From positions 1 through 18,390 of the forward strand of contig CAKSQP010000022.1 of assembly GCA_934486965.1 (NCBI GenBank): DNA of 18,390 nucleotides, written 5' to 3'. The notes under the pieces were generated by a model, which worked only from the letters and a program-made list of their open reading frames with translations, was not told the origin of the DNA and did no database searches. Below are positions 1-6,557 of this stretch, in pieces (positions within the stretch are counted from its first letter, which is position 1; each line of letters starts with the position of its first letter). The translations under genes were made by a program, and so were the position numbers. The DNA is from an uncultured Eubacteriales bacterium (GTDB taxonomy: Bacteria; Bacillota; Clostridia; Oscillospirales; UBA644).

Positions 1-189
1 TTTGATCCTGATCCGGGGAGTTGTGCAGTCGGTAACCGTAAATTCCCTGTCACAGGAAAGAATTACGCCCTCATTAAGAAACCAGTTTCTGATCGACGGA
101 TTTTCGGTGATTATCGCACCGGCTATTGCCTGATTGTGATACGTCGAATAGAAAGGCTCCGTAAGGGGCAGTTCCGCACTACGCCTCAT
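1..189 (-). CDS. Unrecognised protein, N-terminal 63 residues only (runs off window)
   Basis: A minus-strand reading frame opens with ATG at 189 and stays open to base 1, so only the first 63 residues are visible. The start overlaps the last 11 bases of the upstream acyl carrier protein gene, which implies translational coupling and a shared transcript. The N-terminus reads MRRSAELPLTEPFYSTYHNQ and continues with hydrophilic and aromatic residues, including the run NPSIRNWFLNEG. There is no signal peptide and no membrane segment. I do not recognise the family. Tight coupling to a carrier protein suggests an enzyme that loads, modifies or unloads an acyl or aminoacyl group on that carrier; a BtrH-like acyltransferase is one possibility, but no diagnostic motif is visible in this fragment. 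The reading frame is well supported; the function is not. Confidence 0.7.
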   Translation of the reverse strand, partial: MRRSAELPLTEPFYSTYHNQAIAGAIITENPSIRNWFLNEGVILSCDREFTVTDCTTPRIRIK

Positions 190-418
190 CGTTCGTAATA
201 TATTTTTTCACTAAGGAAAAAACATCGGAGACCGTTCTCAGAACCGAGGGGTCGAGATCCGATTCGTCAAAAGTTATACAGAATGCCTTTTCGGTTTCTA
301 TGAGAAGAGTTACGAGAGCGAGACTGTCAAGAAGAAGATCCTCCTTGAGCCGTGCGGACGCCGTCGGGGACGGTTCGGACGATAAGCCCGTCAGGATATT
401 TATTATTTTTTCTTCCAT
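179..418 (-). CDS. Acyl carrier protein (phosphopantetheine-binding)
   Basis: This 79-residue acidic protein has the size and pattern of a free-standing acyl or peptidyl carrier protein. The attachment site is the DSL motif in LLLDSLALVTLL (about residues 28-39), whose serine would carry 4'-phosphopantetheine. It is followed by the helix-2 pattern ETEKAF and by the hydrophobic core of helices III and IV. It carries a thioester-bound acyl or aminoacyl intermediate in the cytoplasm. The motif is DSL followed by A, not the DSLDxVEL of housekeeping fatty-acid AcpP, and no fab genes lie nearby. A role in a specialised pathway is therefore more likely than bulk lipid synthesis, which is inference. 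A GGAAG ribosome site lies 7 bases before ATG 418. Its 3' end overlaps the next gene by 11 bases, so the two form an operon leaving the window. Confidence 0.85.
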   Translation of the reverse strand: MEEKIINILTGLSSEPSPTASARLKEDLLLDSLALVTLLIETEKAFCITFDESDLDPSVLRTVSDVFSLVKKYITNDEA

Positions 419-420
419 AC

Positions 421-440
421 TTACACTTCCTTTCGTGTAA
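421..440 (-). promoter_or_regulatory. Small hairpin presenting the ACP ribosome binding site in its loop
   Basis: Directly before the ACP start codon the minus strand reads TTACAC-GAAAGGAA-GTGTAA, a perfect 6-bp stem whose 8-base loop contains the ribosome binding site. Whether it affects translation is unknown; the stem is short and could be chance. A possible -10 (TAAAAT on minus, 443-448) lies just upstream, but I find no convincing -35 for it. Confidence 0.35.
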
Positions 441-505
441 ATATTTTAGAAAATAAAGAGGAAAATTGCTGTCCCGGTAAGAAATTCCGTTCCTTTTTAC
501 AGCAA

Positions 506-535
506 AAGGCACTGCAGGAATTTCTGCAGTGCCTT
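506..535 (-). terminator. Intrinsic terminator of the large surface-protein gene
   Basis: A perfect 12-bp inverted repeat (AAGGCACTGCAG, 6-base loop, CTGCAGTGCCTT) lies 13 bases past the stop codon of the surface protein. On the minus strand it is followed by TTTTGCTGT, a short U-rich tail. The same stem separates this gene from the ACP operon. Confidence 0.8.
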
Positions 536-548
536 GATGTTGGTTTAT

Positions 549-3500
549 TTACGGCTGAGTTGTCTGATGTTTCAGAGTCACGTTCTGAGTTGTTGTATAT
601 GTATTTCCCTGAACAGTCTTTACAGTAACAGTGATTTGTCCGACAGCGTCTGTCGTTTCCGTGTTTCTGTTGGTAATAATAAATTTATTTCCTTCTGTAC
701 GGGTATATGCAGCCAGTTTCTGCGAAAATGCCCAATCGACCGAAAGAATTTCTTCAGTCTGATTATTACCGGTAAGGACTACGGTATATTCCGCAGACTC
801 GCCTTCGTCAATTTCCGTCTTCTTATCGGCGTCTTTGTTTATCTCAACGCCGTCGGCCTTATTATAAAGCGTAAACTCGAAAGAAAGTTCGAAATATACG
901 CCCTTTTCGGTATAGCCTGTAACGGTCATTACGGTAGTTCCCGCATTAGTCCCGATAACAAACAGTCTTTCTCCCAACTCGGACAGTTCTTCGCCGCGAC
1001 TGTTTTTGAGTACCTTTCCCGAATCGGTCAGGAACTTCTCTGTCTCGACTATTTTTACTACCTCAGAGTTGCTTGAAGTCCATTTGAGATCTTTGAAATC
1101 AATAGAATCGTTTGCATTAAGCGGGGTGCTGAGAAGTCCGTCAAAGTCTATGGCAAAATTTCCGTTGACGGTTTCCAGTGTGTATGTTACATAGTGTTCT
1201 CCGTTCGAAACGGTATCCGAAGAAACAACTGTTCTGGTATACTGACTGTCACTCTTGGACGGAGTACGGTAAATATCCCCGTTAAACCTGACATACAGGT
1301 CTTTTGTCGATCCGCCTTTGTATTTTATATCATACAAAATCTTTCCGTCGGAAATAACTTCGCCGTCGGGCTCGGTATACCAACTGCCGTCCGTACTCTT
1401 ATAATAGGTTTTAATGCTGCCCGCGTTTTTCCTGTCCGCAATTTTTCGGTCCGTATAAGACTCGTATGTCAACGCAGGTTCAAGTTTATCAATTTCAGCC
1501 TGAACTTCCGCGATTGCGGCATTCAGAGAATTTTCGGACGCCTTTACTTCACTGTTTGCAAACAGATCGGCAATTTTGGTATATTCGGTCCGTGTCTTGC
1601 TTTCATTATTGATCTTTTCAGTATATGTTCTGCTGTAAGAGGGGTTCGGCAGGAGTTTCGCAGACTCTGAAGATTCGTCCTGTGCTTTTTCGTAAATAAA
1701 TTTGATGTTATTCTGATAATAAGTTTCGAATTCAGAATACGAAGCCTCTGTATAGATGGGATATCCCTTGTCATTTTTATTATGGGAGTCGTAAATTACA
1801 TTGGCCTTTTCTTCAACAAGTTTTCTCAACTCTTCGGGGCTTGCTTCGGTCAATCCCGAAACAGCAGACTTCAAAAGACTGCCTGCTCTGGTTATGCTGT
1901 TCGGCGTTGCGTTCTGATCACCCAGAACGTTTGCGGCATAGACATAACGTCTAACGAACTCATTCCATGATTTATTGGTATAGTTCTTCTGTCCGTTTTT
2001 GACGGTCGTATCTTTCAAAGTGTTGACAAGGGACTGAAGACCGGTCTTATCAACGATTTCATTTTTAAGATCGGTATTCGTCATCGGAGTAAGTTCCGCT
2101 GAACTTGAGAACTGAAGATTAAGAAGACCGCTGAAAGAAATGCCTTCGGGAGCGACCATCGTATTATCAATCGCTTCGCCGTCAAGCCATACCAAGACGG
2201 AAACCGGAGCGACCTTATTTCTTGTAAGGGATATTATTTTGCTTTCATCGGGCAAACGTTTTCCGAGAGCAAGGTAATTGTCATTATTTGCGTCCTGCTT
2301 TACGGTATATTCATAAAGATACAAGTCGCATATAATATCTCCGTATTTCTCAGTCGTATCAACGATATCGAGTTTACCGACACTGAGGAGTTCGTTTCCT
2401 TCACCGACAAAGGCAACGCGGATACTGTCTATGAGTTTGAGCGCTTCCTCTTCGGTAAAGACGCTGCTCAGATCTCCCATGGAGAAAGTCATATTGCTTC
2501 CCGAACCCATGGCCGCAAGAGAAGTATCCTCATCGTCATATACTCTCTGTTTTGCAGCCGTCTGAAGTTGGAGATCGGAAATACTTGCATTACATCTGAA
2601 AGCAAGGTCGAGCATATAGCCGTAAATATCGCTTATCGGCTGTTCACCACCTGTCGAACCCTTTGCTTTATAGCCGTTTACGGTCGTTCCGAGTTCTTCC
2701 AGATAAGGTGCTGTTGATGCATCGTTATCAAGAACGGTTCCTACGTTTACGGTCGCTTTGACAGTCGCAACTGCGGTGATTTCGGTTGTAGTGCTGTAAT
2801 CTCCTATGAAATCGGCGATGTCGTTATATATACTGCCGCCGATGTCTATAACGCAATTATCAAGGATAACCTGAGCGTCGTCGGCTGTGACTTCGGAAAT
2901 CTTTTTACCGGCGATGAAAGAATTATCCTGATCAACAAGACAGGAAAGAGCGTCTTTTACGGTATCGTAAGAATAGGTGCCGCCGGTAAGTCCCGAAATT
3001 TTCGTAGCGGCGTCAGTCGCTTTTGTTCCGAGAGCATCAAGTTTTGTGATATATGTATCAAAATTGTCGGGAAGATAACCGTTGAATTTATTTTTAAGAG
3101 CTGTCAGAGAATTATCTTTATTCAGGATATATTCCGAAATATTTTTCAACGACACTTCTACGCCTCCGGGCAGTTGAATCGGAATATTTTTAAGATCTAC
3201 GGTCGTAAGTTTTGCAACAAGCCCGTATCTCAGGGCGTCGTCGGCATAACTGACGCAATTCTGAACTTCGGTTGCCGCTGTCTTCAGATCTGCCATATCG
3301 TCGTCATTGAAAAGCGCGTTTTTGTCCATTGCATGTTTTGCAACTACGCTACCTGCGACGGCAGCCGCTCTTTTAACGCTCGATTCAGCGCTGCTGCCCA
3401 TTGCCGCTTTATCCGAAGATATTGCGCTTCTCGCAGCAACCAGCATCTTTTCTTCATTGCTTGCACCCGTAGCGCCGACTGCGCGGACGCCGTACGTCTG

Positions 3501-4043
3501 GCTTGCGGAATTATAAGAAAACGCATTGTTTGCATATACAGCCGAAGCAAGGACCTCATCGGAAATTTCGGTAACTCTTCCGTCTTTTCCGTATGCGGGT
3601 ATGCTGAGAATACCGTTGTCTACCTTATATTTACCGGTCGTAACGTCCCGAGTCAGATTAAGACGTGCCGGATAAAGGGTAACTTTATTCATGCCGTAAC
3701 TGTCGTCGCTGAGATCTACGATATTTCCCCATGTAATATTCGAAGCGACCGATCCTACTTTATCGGCAGAATCCCCGATATTGCTTGTGATCTTGCTGTA
3801 ATCGTTTCTCGTTTCCGTATTGAACAGCGCGATCTCAAGGCTTCCGTTTGCTCCGATCACGGTCTTTACACCGGAAACTTCCGGATTTGTAGAAAGAACC
3901 AGCCATGCAAAGGTTACGGAAACAAGCATTATCAAAGAAAGAAGCAGCATCGGAATCACAGCCCACATCTTTTTCTTGACTTCGTTCTTCGATCCGGCGG
4001 GTTTCGTCTTCTTCGGTTTGTTTAGAAATTCTCTGAATTTCAT
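549..4043 (-). CDS. Large exported surface protein with FIVAR-like and Ig-like segments
   Basis: This 1164-residue protein begins with a lysine-rich cytoplasmic stretch and one hydrophobic segment (about residues 27-50, MWAVIPMLLLSLIMLVSVTF), then AWLVLSTNPEVSG. It is a signal peptide or an uncleaved signal anchor, so the rest should be outside the cell. Residues about 175-270 are rich in alanine and serine and probably helical. Residues about 687-731 (YTNKSWNEF ... AVSGL) fit the FIVAR three-helix pattern, and 763-856 looks like a second, longer copy. Residues about 980-1060 (LKWTSSNSEVV ... TTVMTVTGY) fit a bacterial Ig-like (Big_2-type) fold, and the last 100 residues look like another beta domain. 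There is no LPXTG signal and no catalytic motif, so the N-terminal segment is the only visible membrane anchor. The start is ATG 4043 with an AGGAGA site 8 bases upstream. It is monocistronic, with its own promoter and terminator. Adhesion or a structural role is inference. Confidence 0.85.
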   Translation of the reverse strand: MKFREFLNKPKKTKPAGSKNEVKKKMWAVIPMLLLSLIMLVSVTFAWLVLSTNPEVSGVKTVIGANGSLEIALFNTETRNDYSKITSNIGDSADKVGSVASNITWGNIVDLSDDSYGMNKVTLYPARLNLTRDVTTGKYKVDNGILSIPAYGKDGRVTEISDEVLASAVYANNAFSYNSASQTYGVRAVGATGASNEEKMLVAARSAISSDKAAMGSSAESSVKRAAAVAGSVVAKHAMDKNALFNDDDMADLKTAATEVQNCVSYADDALRYGLVAKLTTVDLKNIPIQLPGGVEVSLKNISEYILNKDNSLTALKNKFNGYLPDNFDTYITKLDALGTKATDAATKISGLTGGTYSYDTVKDALSCLVDQDNSFIAGKKISEVTADDAQVILDNCVIDIGGSIYNDIADFIGDYSTTTEITAVATVKATVNVGTVLDNDASTAPYLEELGTTVNGYKAKGSTGGEQPISDIYGYMLDLAFRCNASISDLQLQTAAKQRVYDDEDTSLAAMGSGSNMTFSMGDLSSVFTEEEALKLIDSIRVAFVGEGNELLSVGKLDIVDTTEKYGDIICDLYLYEYTVKQDANNDNYLALGKRLPDESKIISLTRNKVAPVSVLVWLDGEAIDNTMVAPEGISFSGLLNLQFSSSAELTPMTNTDLKNEIVDKTGLQSLVNTLKDTTVKNGQKNYTNKSWNEFVRRYVYAANVLGDQNATPNSITRAGSLLKSAVSGLTEASPEELRKLVEEKANVIYDSHNKNDKGYPIYTEASYSEFETYYQNNIKFIYEKAQDESSESAKLLPNPSYSRTYTEKINNESKTRTEYTKIADLFANSEVKASENSLNAAIAEVQAEIDKLEPALTYESYTDRKIADRKNAGSIKTYYKSTDGSWYTEPDGEVISDGKILYDIKYKGGSTKDLYVRFNGDIYRTPSKSDSQYTRTVVSSDTVSNGEHYVTYTLETVNGNFAIDFDGLLSTPLNANDSIDFKDLKWTSSNSEVVKIVETEKFLTDSGKVLKNSRGEELSELGERLFVIGTNAGTTVMTVTGYTEKGVYFELSFEFTLYNKADGVEINKDADKKTEIDEGESAEYTVVLTGNNQTEEILSVDWAFSQKLAAYTRTEGNKFIITNRNTETTDAVGQITVTVKTVQGNTYTTTQNVTLKHQTTQP

Positions 4044-4075
4044 GACATTATCTCCTATAACTATAATTTTAGGAT

Positions 4076-4096
4076 TTTAACCTATTTCAGGTTAAA
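4076..4096 (-). promoter_or_regulatory. Operator-like palindrome at the surface-protein transcription start
   Basis: The sequence TTTAACCT-N5-AGGTTAAA forms an 8-bp inverted repeat that begins at the last base of the -10 hexamer and covers the expected start site. That is the usual place for a repressor operator. It could also form a weak hairpin at the 5' end of the mRNA. The binding protein is not identifiable. Confidence 0.5.
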
Positions 4097-4124
4097 TTAT
4101 AACATGTTCCCTAAAATTTGTCAA
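4096..4124 (-). promoter_or_regulatory. Consensus sigma-A promoter of the surface-protein gene
   Basis: On the minus strand TTGACA (4119-4124) and TATAAT (4096-4101) are separated by exactly 17 bases, a perfect match to the vegetative consensus. The expected start near 4089 gives a leader of about 45 bases. A second TTGACA lies 13 bases further upstream (4132-4137). Confidence 0.9.
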
Positions 4125-4174
4125 GGGTTTTTGTCAATATTTCGTTAATTCGTTTTTTCTTCCTATTATAAATA

Positions 4175-4207
4175 TAAAAATCCCCGCAAAACCGAAGTTC
4201 TGCGGGA
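4175..4207 (-). terminator. Intrinsic terminator of the phosphoribosyltransferase gene
   Basis: On the minus strand CCCGCAGAAC, a TTCG tetraloop and GTTTTGCGGG form a 10-bp stem (one G-U pair) followed by ATTTTTATATTT. It begins a few bases after the stop codon. Confidence 0.88.
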
Positions 4208-4213
4208 ACTGAT

Positions 4214-4771
4214 TTAACCTATTATATTGCCGTCTTTATCAAACACGGGGAGTTTTTCGAGATAAACAAGGTCTTCTCTCTGCTGGGCGTCGCCCTCGGC
4301 AAGTATCGCCATCTTTCCGACGATGTTTCCGCCCGCTTCTTCAACGAGTTTTTCTATCGCCTTGAGAGACTCTCCCGTTGAAATTACGTCGTCGACGATA
4401 AGGACTTTCTTGCCTCTTATCAGATCGGCTTCCGCAGTATCGAGGTAAAGTTTCTGCTGTTTATCGGTGGTTATCGAATTTACCGTTACTTCGAAAACTC
4501 CGGTCATATAAAGTTTCGGGTATTTTCTTGCAACGACGTAGGCATTGTCTCCGTGCTGTCTCGCCATTTCGTGAGCCAAAGGGATTCCCTTTGCTTCCGC
4601 CGTGATTATGTAATCGTATTCGGGCGCTTTTTTCAGAAGTTCGGCAGCCGCCGCTTCGGAAAGTTTTGCATTTCCCAAAATAACGAAAGCGCCTATATAA
4701 AGATCGTCGGTGACCTTACATATAGGAAGAGAGCAATCTATGCCCGCAACTTTCATCTTATGATATAACAT
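4214..4771 (-). CDS. Purine phosphoribosyltransferase (adenine/xanthine type)
   Basis: This 185-residue cytoplasmic enzyme belongs to the type I phosphoribosyltransferases, which join a purine base to PRPP to make a nucleotide and pyrophosphate. The PRPP-binding signature VLIVDDVISTGES is at residues 123-135, preceded by a typical hood and core (DYIITAEAKGIPLA at 53-66, ARKYPKLYM at 81-89). The pattern is closest to the adenine/xanthine (COG0503) group; the exact base cannot be read from sequence. The start ATG 4771 has a GGAGG site 7 bases upstream; an in-frame ATG five codons later is a weaker option. It is divergent from a purine-base permease, which supports purine salvage: uptake by one gene and conversion to nucleotide by the other. 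It has its own strong promoter and terminator and no riboswitch on its side. Confidence 0.88.
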   Translation of the reverse strand: MLYHKMKVAGIDCSLPICKVTDDLYIGAFVILGNAKLSEAAAAELLKKAPEYDYIITAEAKGIPLAHEMARQHGDNAYVVARKYPKLYMTGVFEVTVNSITTDKQQKLYLDTAEADLIRGKKVLIVDDVISTGESLKAIEKLVEEAGGNIVGKMAILAEGDAQQREDLVYLEKLPVFDKDGNIIG

Positions 4772-4809
4772 GATATCGCCTCCATATAGTTTTCAAAAGC
4801 ATACGCCTT

Positions 4810-4838
4810 AGTATACATCAAAAAAATGCAGATGTCAA
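4810..4838 (-). promoter_or_regulatory. Promoter of the phosphoribosyltransferase gene
   Basis: On the minus strand TTGACA (4833-4838) and TATACT (4810-4815) are spaced by 17 bases. The leader is about 30 bases and ends in the GGAGG ribosome site. The 309-base gap between the divergent genes (4772-5080) holds this promoter, the opposite promoter and the riboswitch; I see no gene in it. Confidence 0.85.
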
Positions 4839-4897
4839 GCGCCACCCTGAAATACCGAATGAATTTCAAAAAAAATGCAACTTTTTGCCGATTAGTA

Positions 4898-4925
4898 TTG
4901 CAATATGCAAAATATATGGTATAAT
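4898..4925 (+). promoter_or_regulatory. Promoter of the riboswitch-permease transcript
   Basis: TTGCAA (4898-4903) and a perfect TATAAT (4920-4925) are separated by 16 bases. The expected start near 4932 is just upstream of the riboswitch P1 stem, as is normal for purine riboswitch leaders. Confidence 0.8.
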
Positions 4926-4936
4926 GTGCGTATAGA

Positions 4937-5009
4937 ACTTTTAATATAATTGAGAAGATACGGTTCTCAAGTCTCTACCGGGCTCCGTTATTGCCCGACT
5001 ATTAAAAGA
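4937..5009 (+). ncRNA. Purine riboswitch aptamer, guanine class
   Basis: All conserved parts of the purine aptamer are present in order. P1 is CTTTTAATA (4938-4946) with TATTAAAAG (5000-5008), and the TATAAT J1/2 core follows. P2 TTGAGAA/TTCTCAA has the loop GATACGG. J2/3 is GTCTCTACC, and P3 GGGC/GCCC has the loop TCCGTTATT, followed by GACTAT. The loops can pair ACGG with CCGT, as in the known kissing interaction. The base that sets specificity (position 74 in the B. subtilis xpt riboswitch) is C at 4999, which indicates guanine/hypoxanthine rather than adenine (which has U). It precedes a purine-base permease, a standard target. Confidence 0.93.
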
Positions 5010-5048
5010 AGGATCTTCACGGGATAAGTGTTTCGTACCGTCTTTTTT
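5004..5048 (+). promoter_or_regulatory. Riboswitch expression platform (candidate terminator/antiterminator)
   Basis: A U-run (5043-5048) follows a weak hairpin with ACGG (5019-5022) pairing CCGT (5038-5041). An alternative structure pairs AAAAGA plus GG (5004-5012) with CC plus TCTTTT (5038-5046). It would use the 3' strand of P1 and hide both the U-run and the terminator arm. The two are mutually exclusive, which is what a ligand-induced OFF switch needs. The proposed terminator stem is short and mismatched, so the mechanism is inference. Confidence 0.5.
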
Positions 5049-5080
5049 ATATTAAATGAAAAAATTCAGGAGGGAAAACA

Positions 5081-6508
5081 ATGGACAAATTTTTCAAGAT
5101 CTCGGAACGCGGATCTAACATCAGGACCGAAATTTTTGCCGGTCTGACCACATTCTTTGCTATGGCGTACATAGTAGTCACAAACCCCAATCAGATTACA
5201 AGCTTCGACCCGACTCTCGGCGGCGGACAGATCTGGAACTCCGTTTACGTTGCTTCCATACTTGTCGCTACCATCGGTACCCTGCTTATGGCTTTCCTTG
5301 CGAAAATGCCGTTTGCTCAGGCTTGCGGAATGGGACTCAACTCTTTCTTCTTCGTATCGTTTATACTGCCGGAGATCATTAACGGCGGCGACCCGATCAA
5401 AGGATATCAGGCAGGCTGCGTAATCATTCTCTGCGAAGGCCTTCTCTTCCTTATCCTTTCGTTCAGCGGCGTAAGACAGAAGATAGCGACCTCTCTTCCC
5501 GAATGTCTCAAGAAGGCAATCCCCGCAGGTATCGGTCTTTTCATTGCTTTCATCGGTTTCAAGAACGTAGGTCTTATCCAGGCGAACCAGTATACATTCG
5601 TTCAGTTCTTCGATTTCCACGGTGCTATCACAAATGCTGAAAGCGCTATGGGCGTATGGACAGCGATCGCACCCGTTGTTCTCGCTTTCGTAGGTCTTAT
5701 TCTTATAGGTATTCTCACCAAAAAGAACGTAAAAGGAAGCATCATCATTTCCATTGCGGCGATAACCGTTCTTTACTACCTCACAACATGGACTCTCCCC
5801 GCTTTCGACTTCAGCCAGATAGGTCAGTCCTTCAAAGATTTCGCAGAAATCGGTATCGTCGGAGTATTCAAGCCCGAATCCTGGTCTCATGCATTCGGCG
5901 GTTTTGAAAATGCAGGCGTTATCTTCAACGCTATAATGCTTATCCTTGTTTACTGTCTCGTTGATATGTTCGACACTCTCGGCACACTCTACGGAACTGC
6001 TTCCGAAGCGGGAATGCTCGATGAAAACAACGACCCGATCAACGTTGACAAATGTATGATGTGCGACTCTATCGCAACCGTTTCCGGCGCTATCCTCGGA
6101 ACATCTACCTGTACCACATTCGTCGAATCTTCCGCAGGCGTTGCGGCAGGCGGCAGAACCGGTCTTACAAGCCTTGTAACCGGCGTATGCTTTGCACTCT
6201 GCCTCTTCCTTACACCGCTTGCTTCCATCGTTCCCTCTTGCGCAACTTCCCCCGCTCTTATCTTTGTCGGAGTTCTTATGCTTAAGAGTTTCGCTAAAGT
6301 TGACATGACGGATATGAGTTCCGCGATTCCCGCTTTCCTCGCACTCATCATGATGCCCCTTACCTACTCCATTGCAAACGGTATCGGTATCGGCGCTATC
6401 GCTTACACTCTTATCACGATCTTCACCGGTAAATACACCAAGAAAGATATTATCGTAACGATAATCTCCATACTCTTCATTCTCAAATTCATATTCATCA
6501 CAATGTAA
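5081..6508 (+). CDS. pbuG: NCS2-family purine permease (guanine/hypoxanthine type)
   Basis: This 475-residue polytopic membrane protein is a member of the AzgA/PbuG branch of the NCS2 nucleobase transporters, which import purine bases with protons. Family hallmarks are visible: the N-terminal TEIFAGLTTFFAMAYIVVTNP (within residues 16-36), ACGMGLNSFF (81-90), DMFDTLGTLYG near 294, and TTFVESSAG near 345. Length and hydrophobicity fit 12-14 membrane segments. ATG 5081 has an AGGAGGG site 7 bases before it. The upstream guanine-class riboswitch implies repression when guanine or hypoxanthine is plentiful, which supports these as substrates. It is monocistronic and ends in a strong terminator. 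The symbol is by family and riboswitch context; other purine substrates cannot be excluded. Confidence 0.92.
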   Translation: MDKFFKISERGSNIRTEIFAGLTTFFAMAYIVVTNPNQITSFDPTLGGGQIWNSVYVASILVATIGTLLMAFLAKMPFAQACGMGLNSFFFVSFILPEIINGGDPIKGYQAGCVIILCEGLLFLILSFSGVRQKIATSLPECLKKAIPAGIGLFIAFIGFKNVGLIQANQYTFVQFFDFHGAITNAESAMGVWTAIAPVVLAFVGLILIGILTKKNVKGSIIISIAAITVLYYLTTWTLPAFDFSQIGQSFKDFAEIGIVGVFKPESWSHAFGGFENAGVIFNAIMLILVYCLVDMFDTLGTLYGTASEAGMLDENNDPINVDKCMMCDSIATVSGAILGTSTCTTFVESSAGVAAGGRTGLTSLVTGVCFALCLFLTPLASIVPSCATSPALIFVGVLMLKSFAKVDMTDMSSAIPAFLALIMMPLTYSIANGIGIGAIAYTLITIFTGKYTKKDIIVTIISILFILKFIFITM

Positions 6509-6526
6509 TTTGAACTGAATAGTTTT

Positions 6527-6556
6527 AAGCCCTCGGGAAAATCCCGAGGGCTTTTT
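6527..6556 (+). terminator. Intrinsic terminator of the permease gene, probably bidirectional
   Basis: AGCCCTCGGGA, a 3-base loop and TCCCGAGGGCT form an 11-bp GC-rich stem followed by TTTTT on the plus strand. On the minus strand the same stem follows the stop of the converging ABC gene, but its tail is only TTAAAA, so it is a weaker terminator in that direction. Confidence 0.92.
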
Positions 6557-6557
6557 G

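Noticed and set aside
534..4080. Several plus-strand open frames opposite the surface protein, up to 283 codons (3174-4025)
   Set aside because: They are antisense to a well-supported minus-strand gene with its own promoter, ribosome site and terminator. They are rich in Cys/Arg/Ser, lack ribosome sites and resemble no family.
5066..5890. 274-codon minus-strand frame opposite the purine permease
   Set aside because: It is the antisense shadow of a clearly recognised NCS2 gene and has no ribosome site or recognisable domain.
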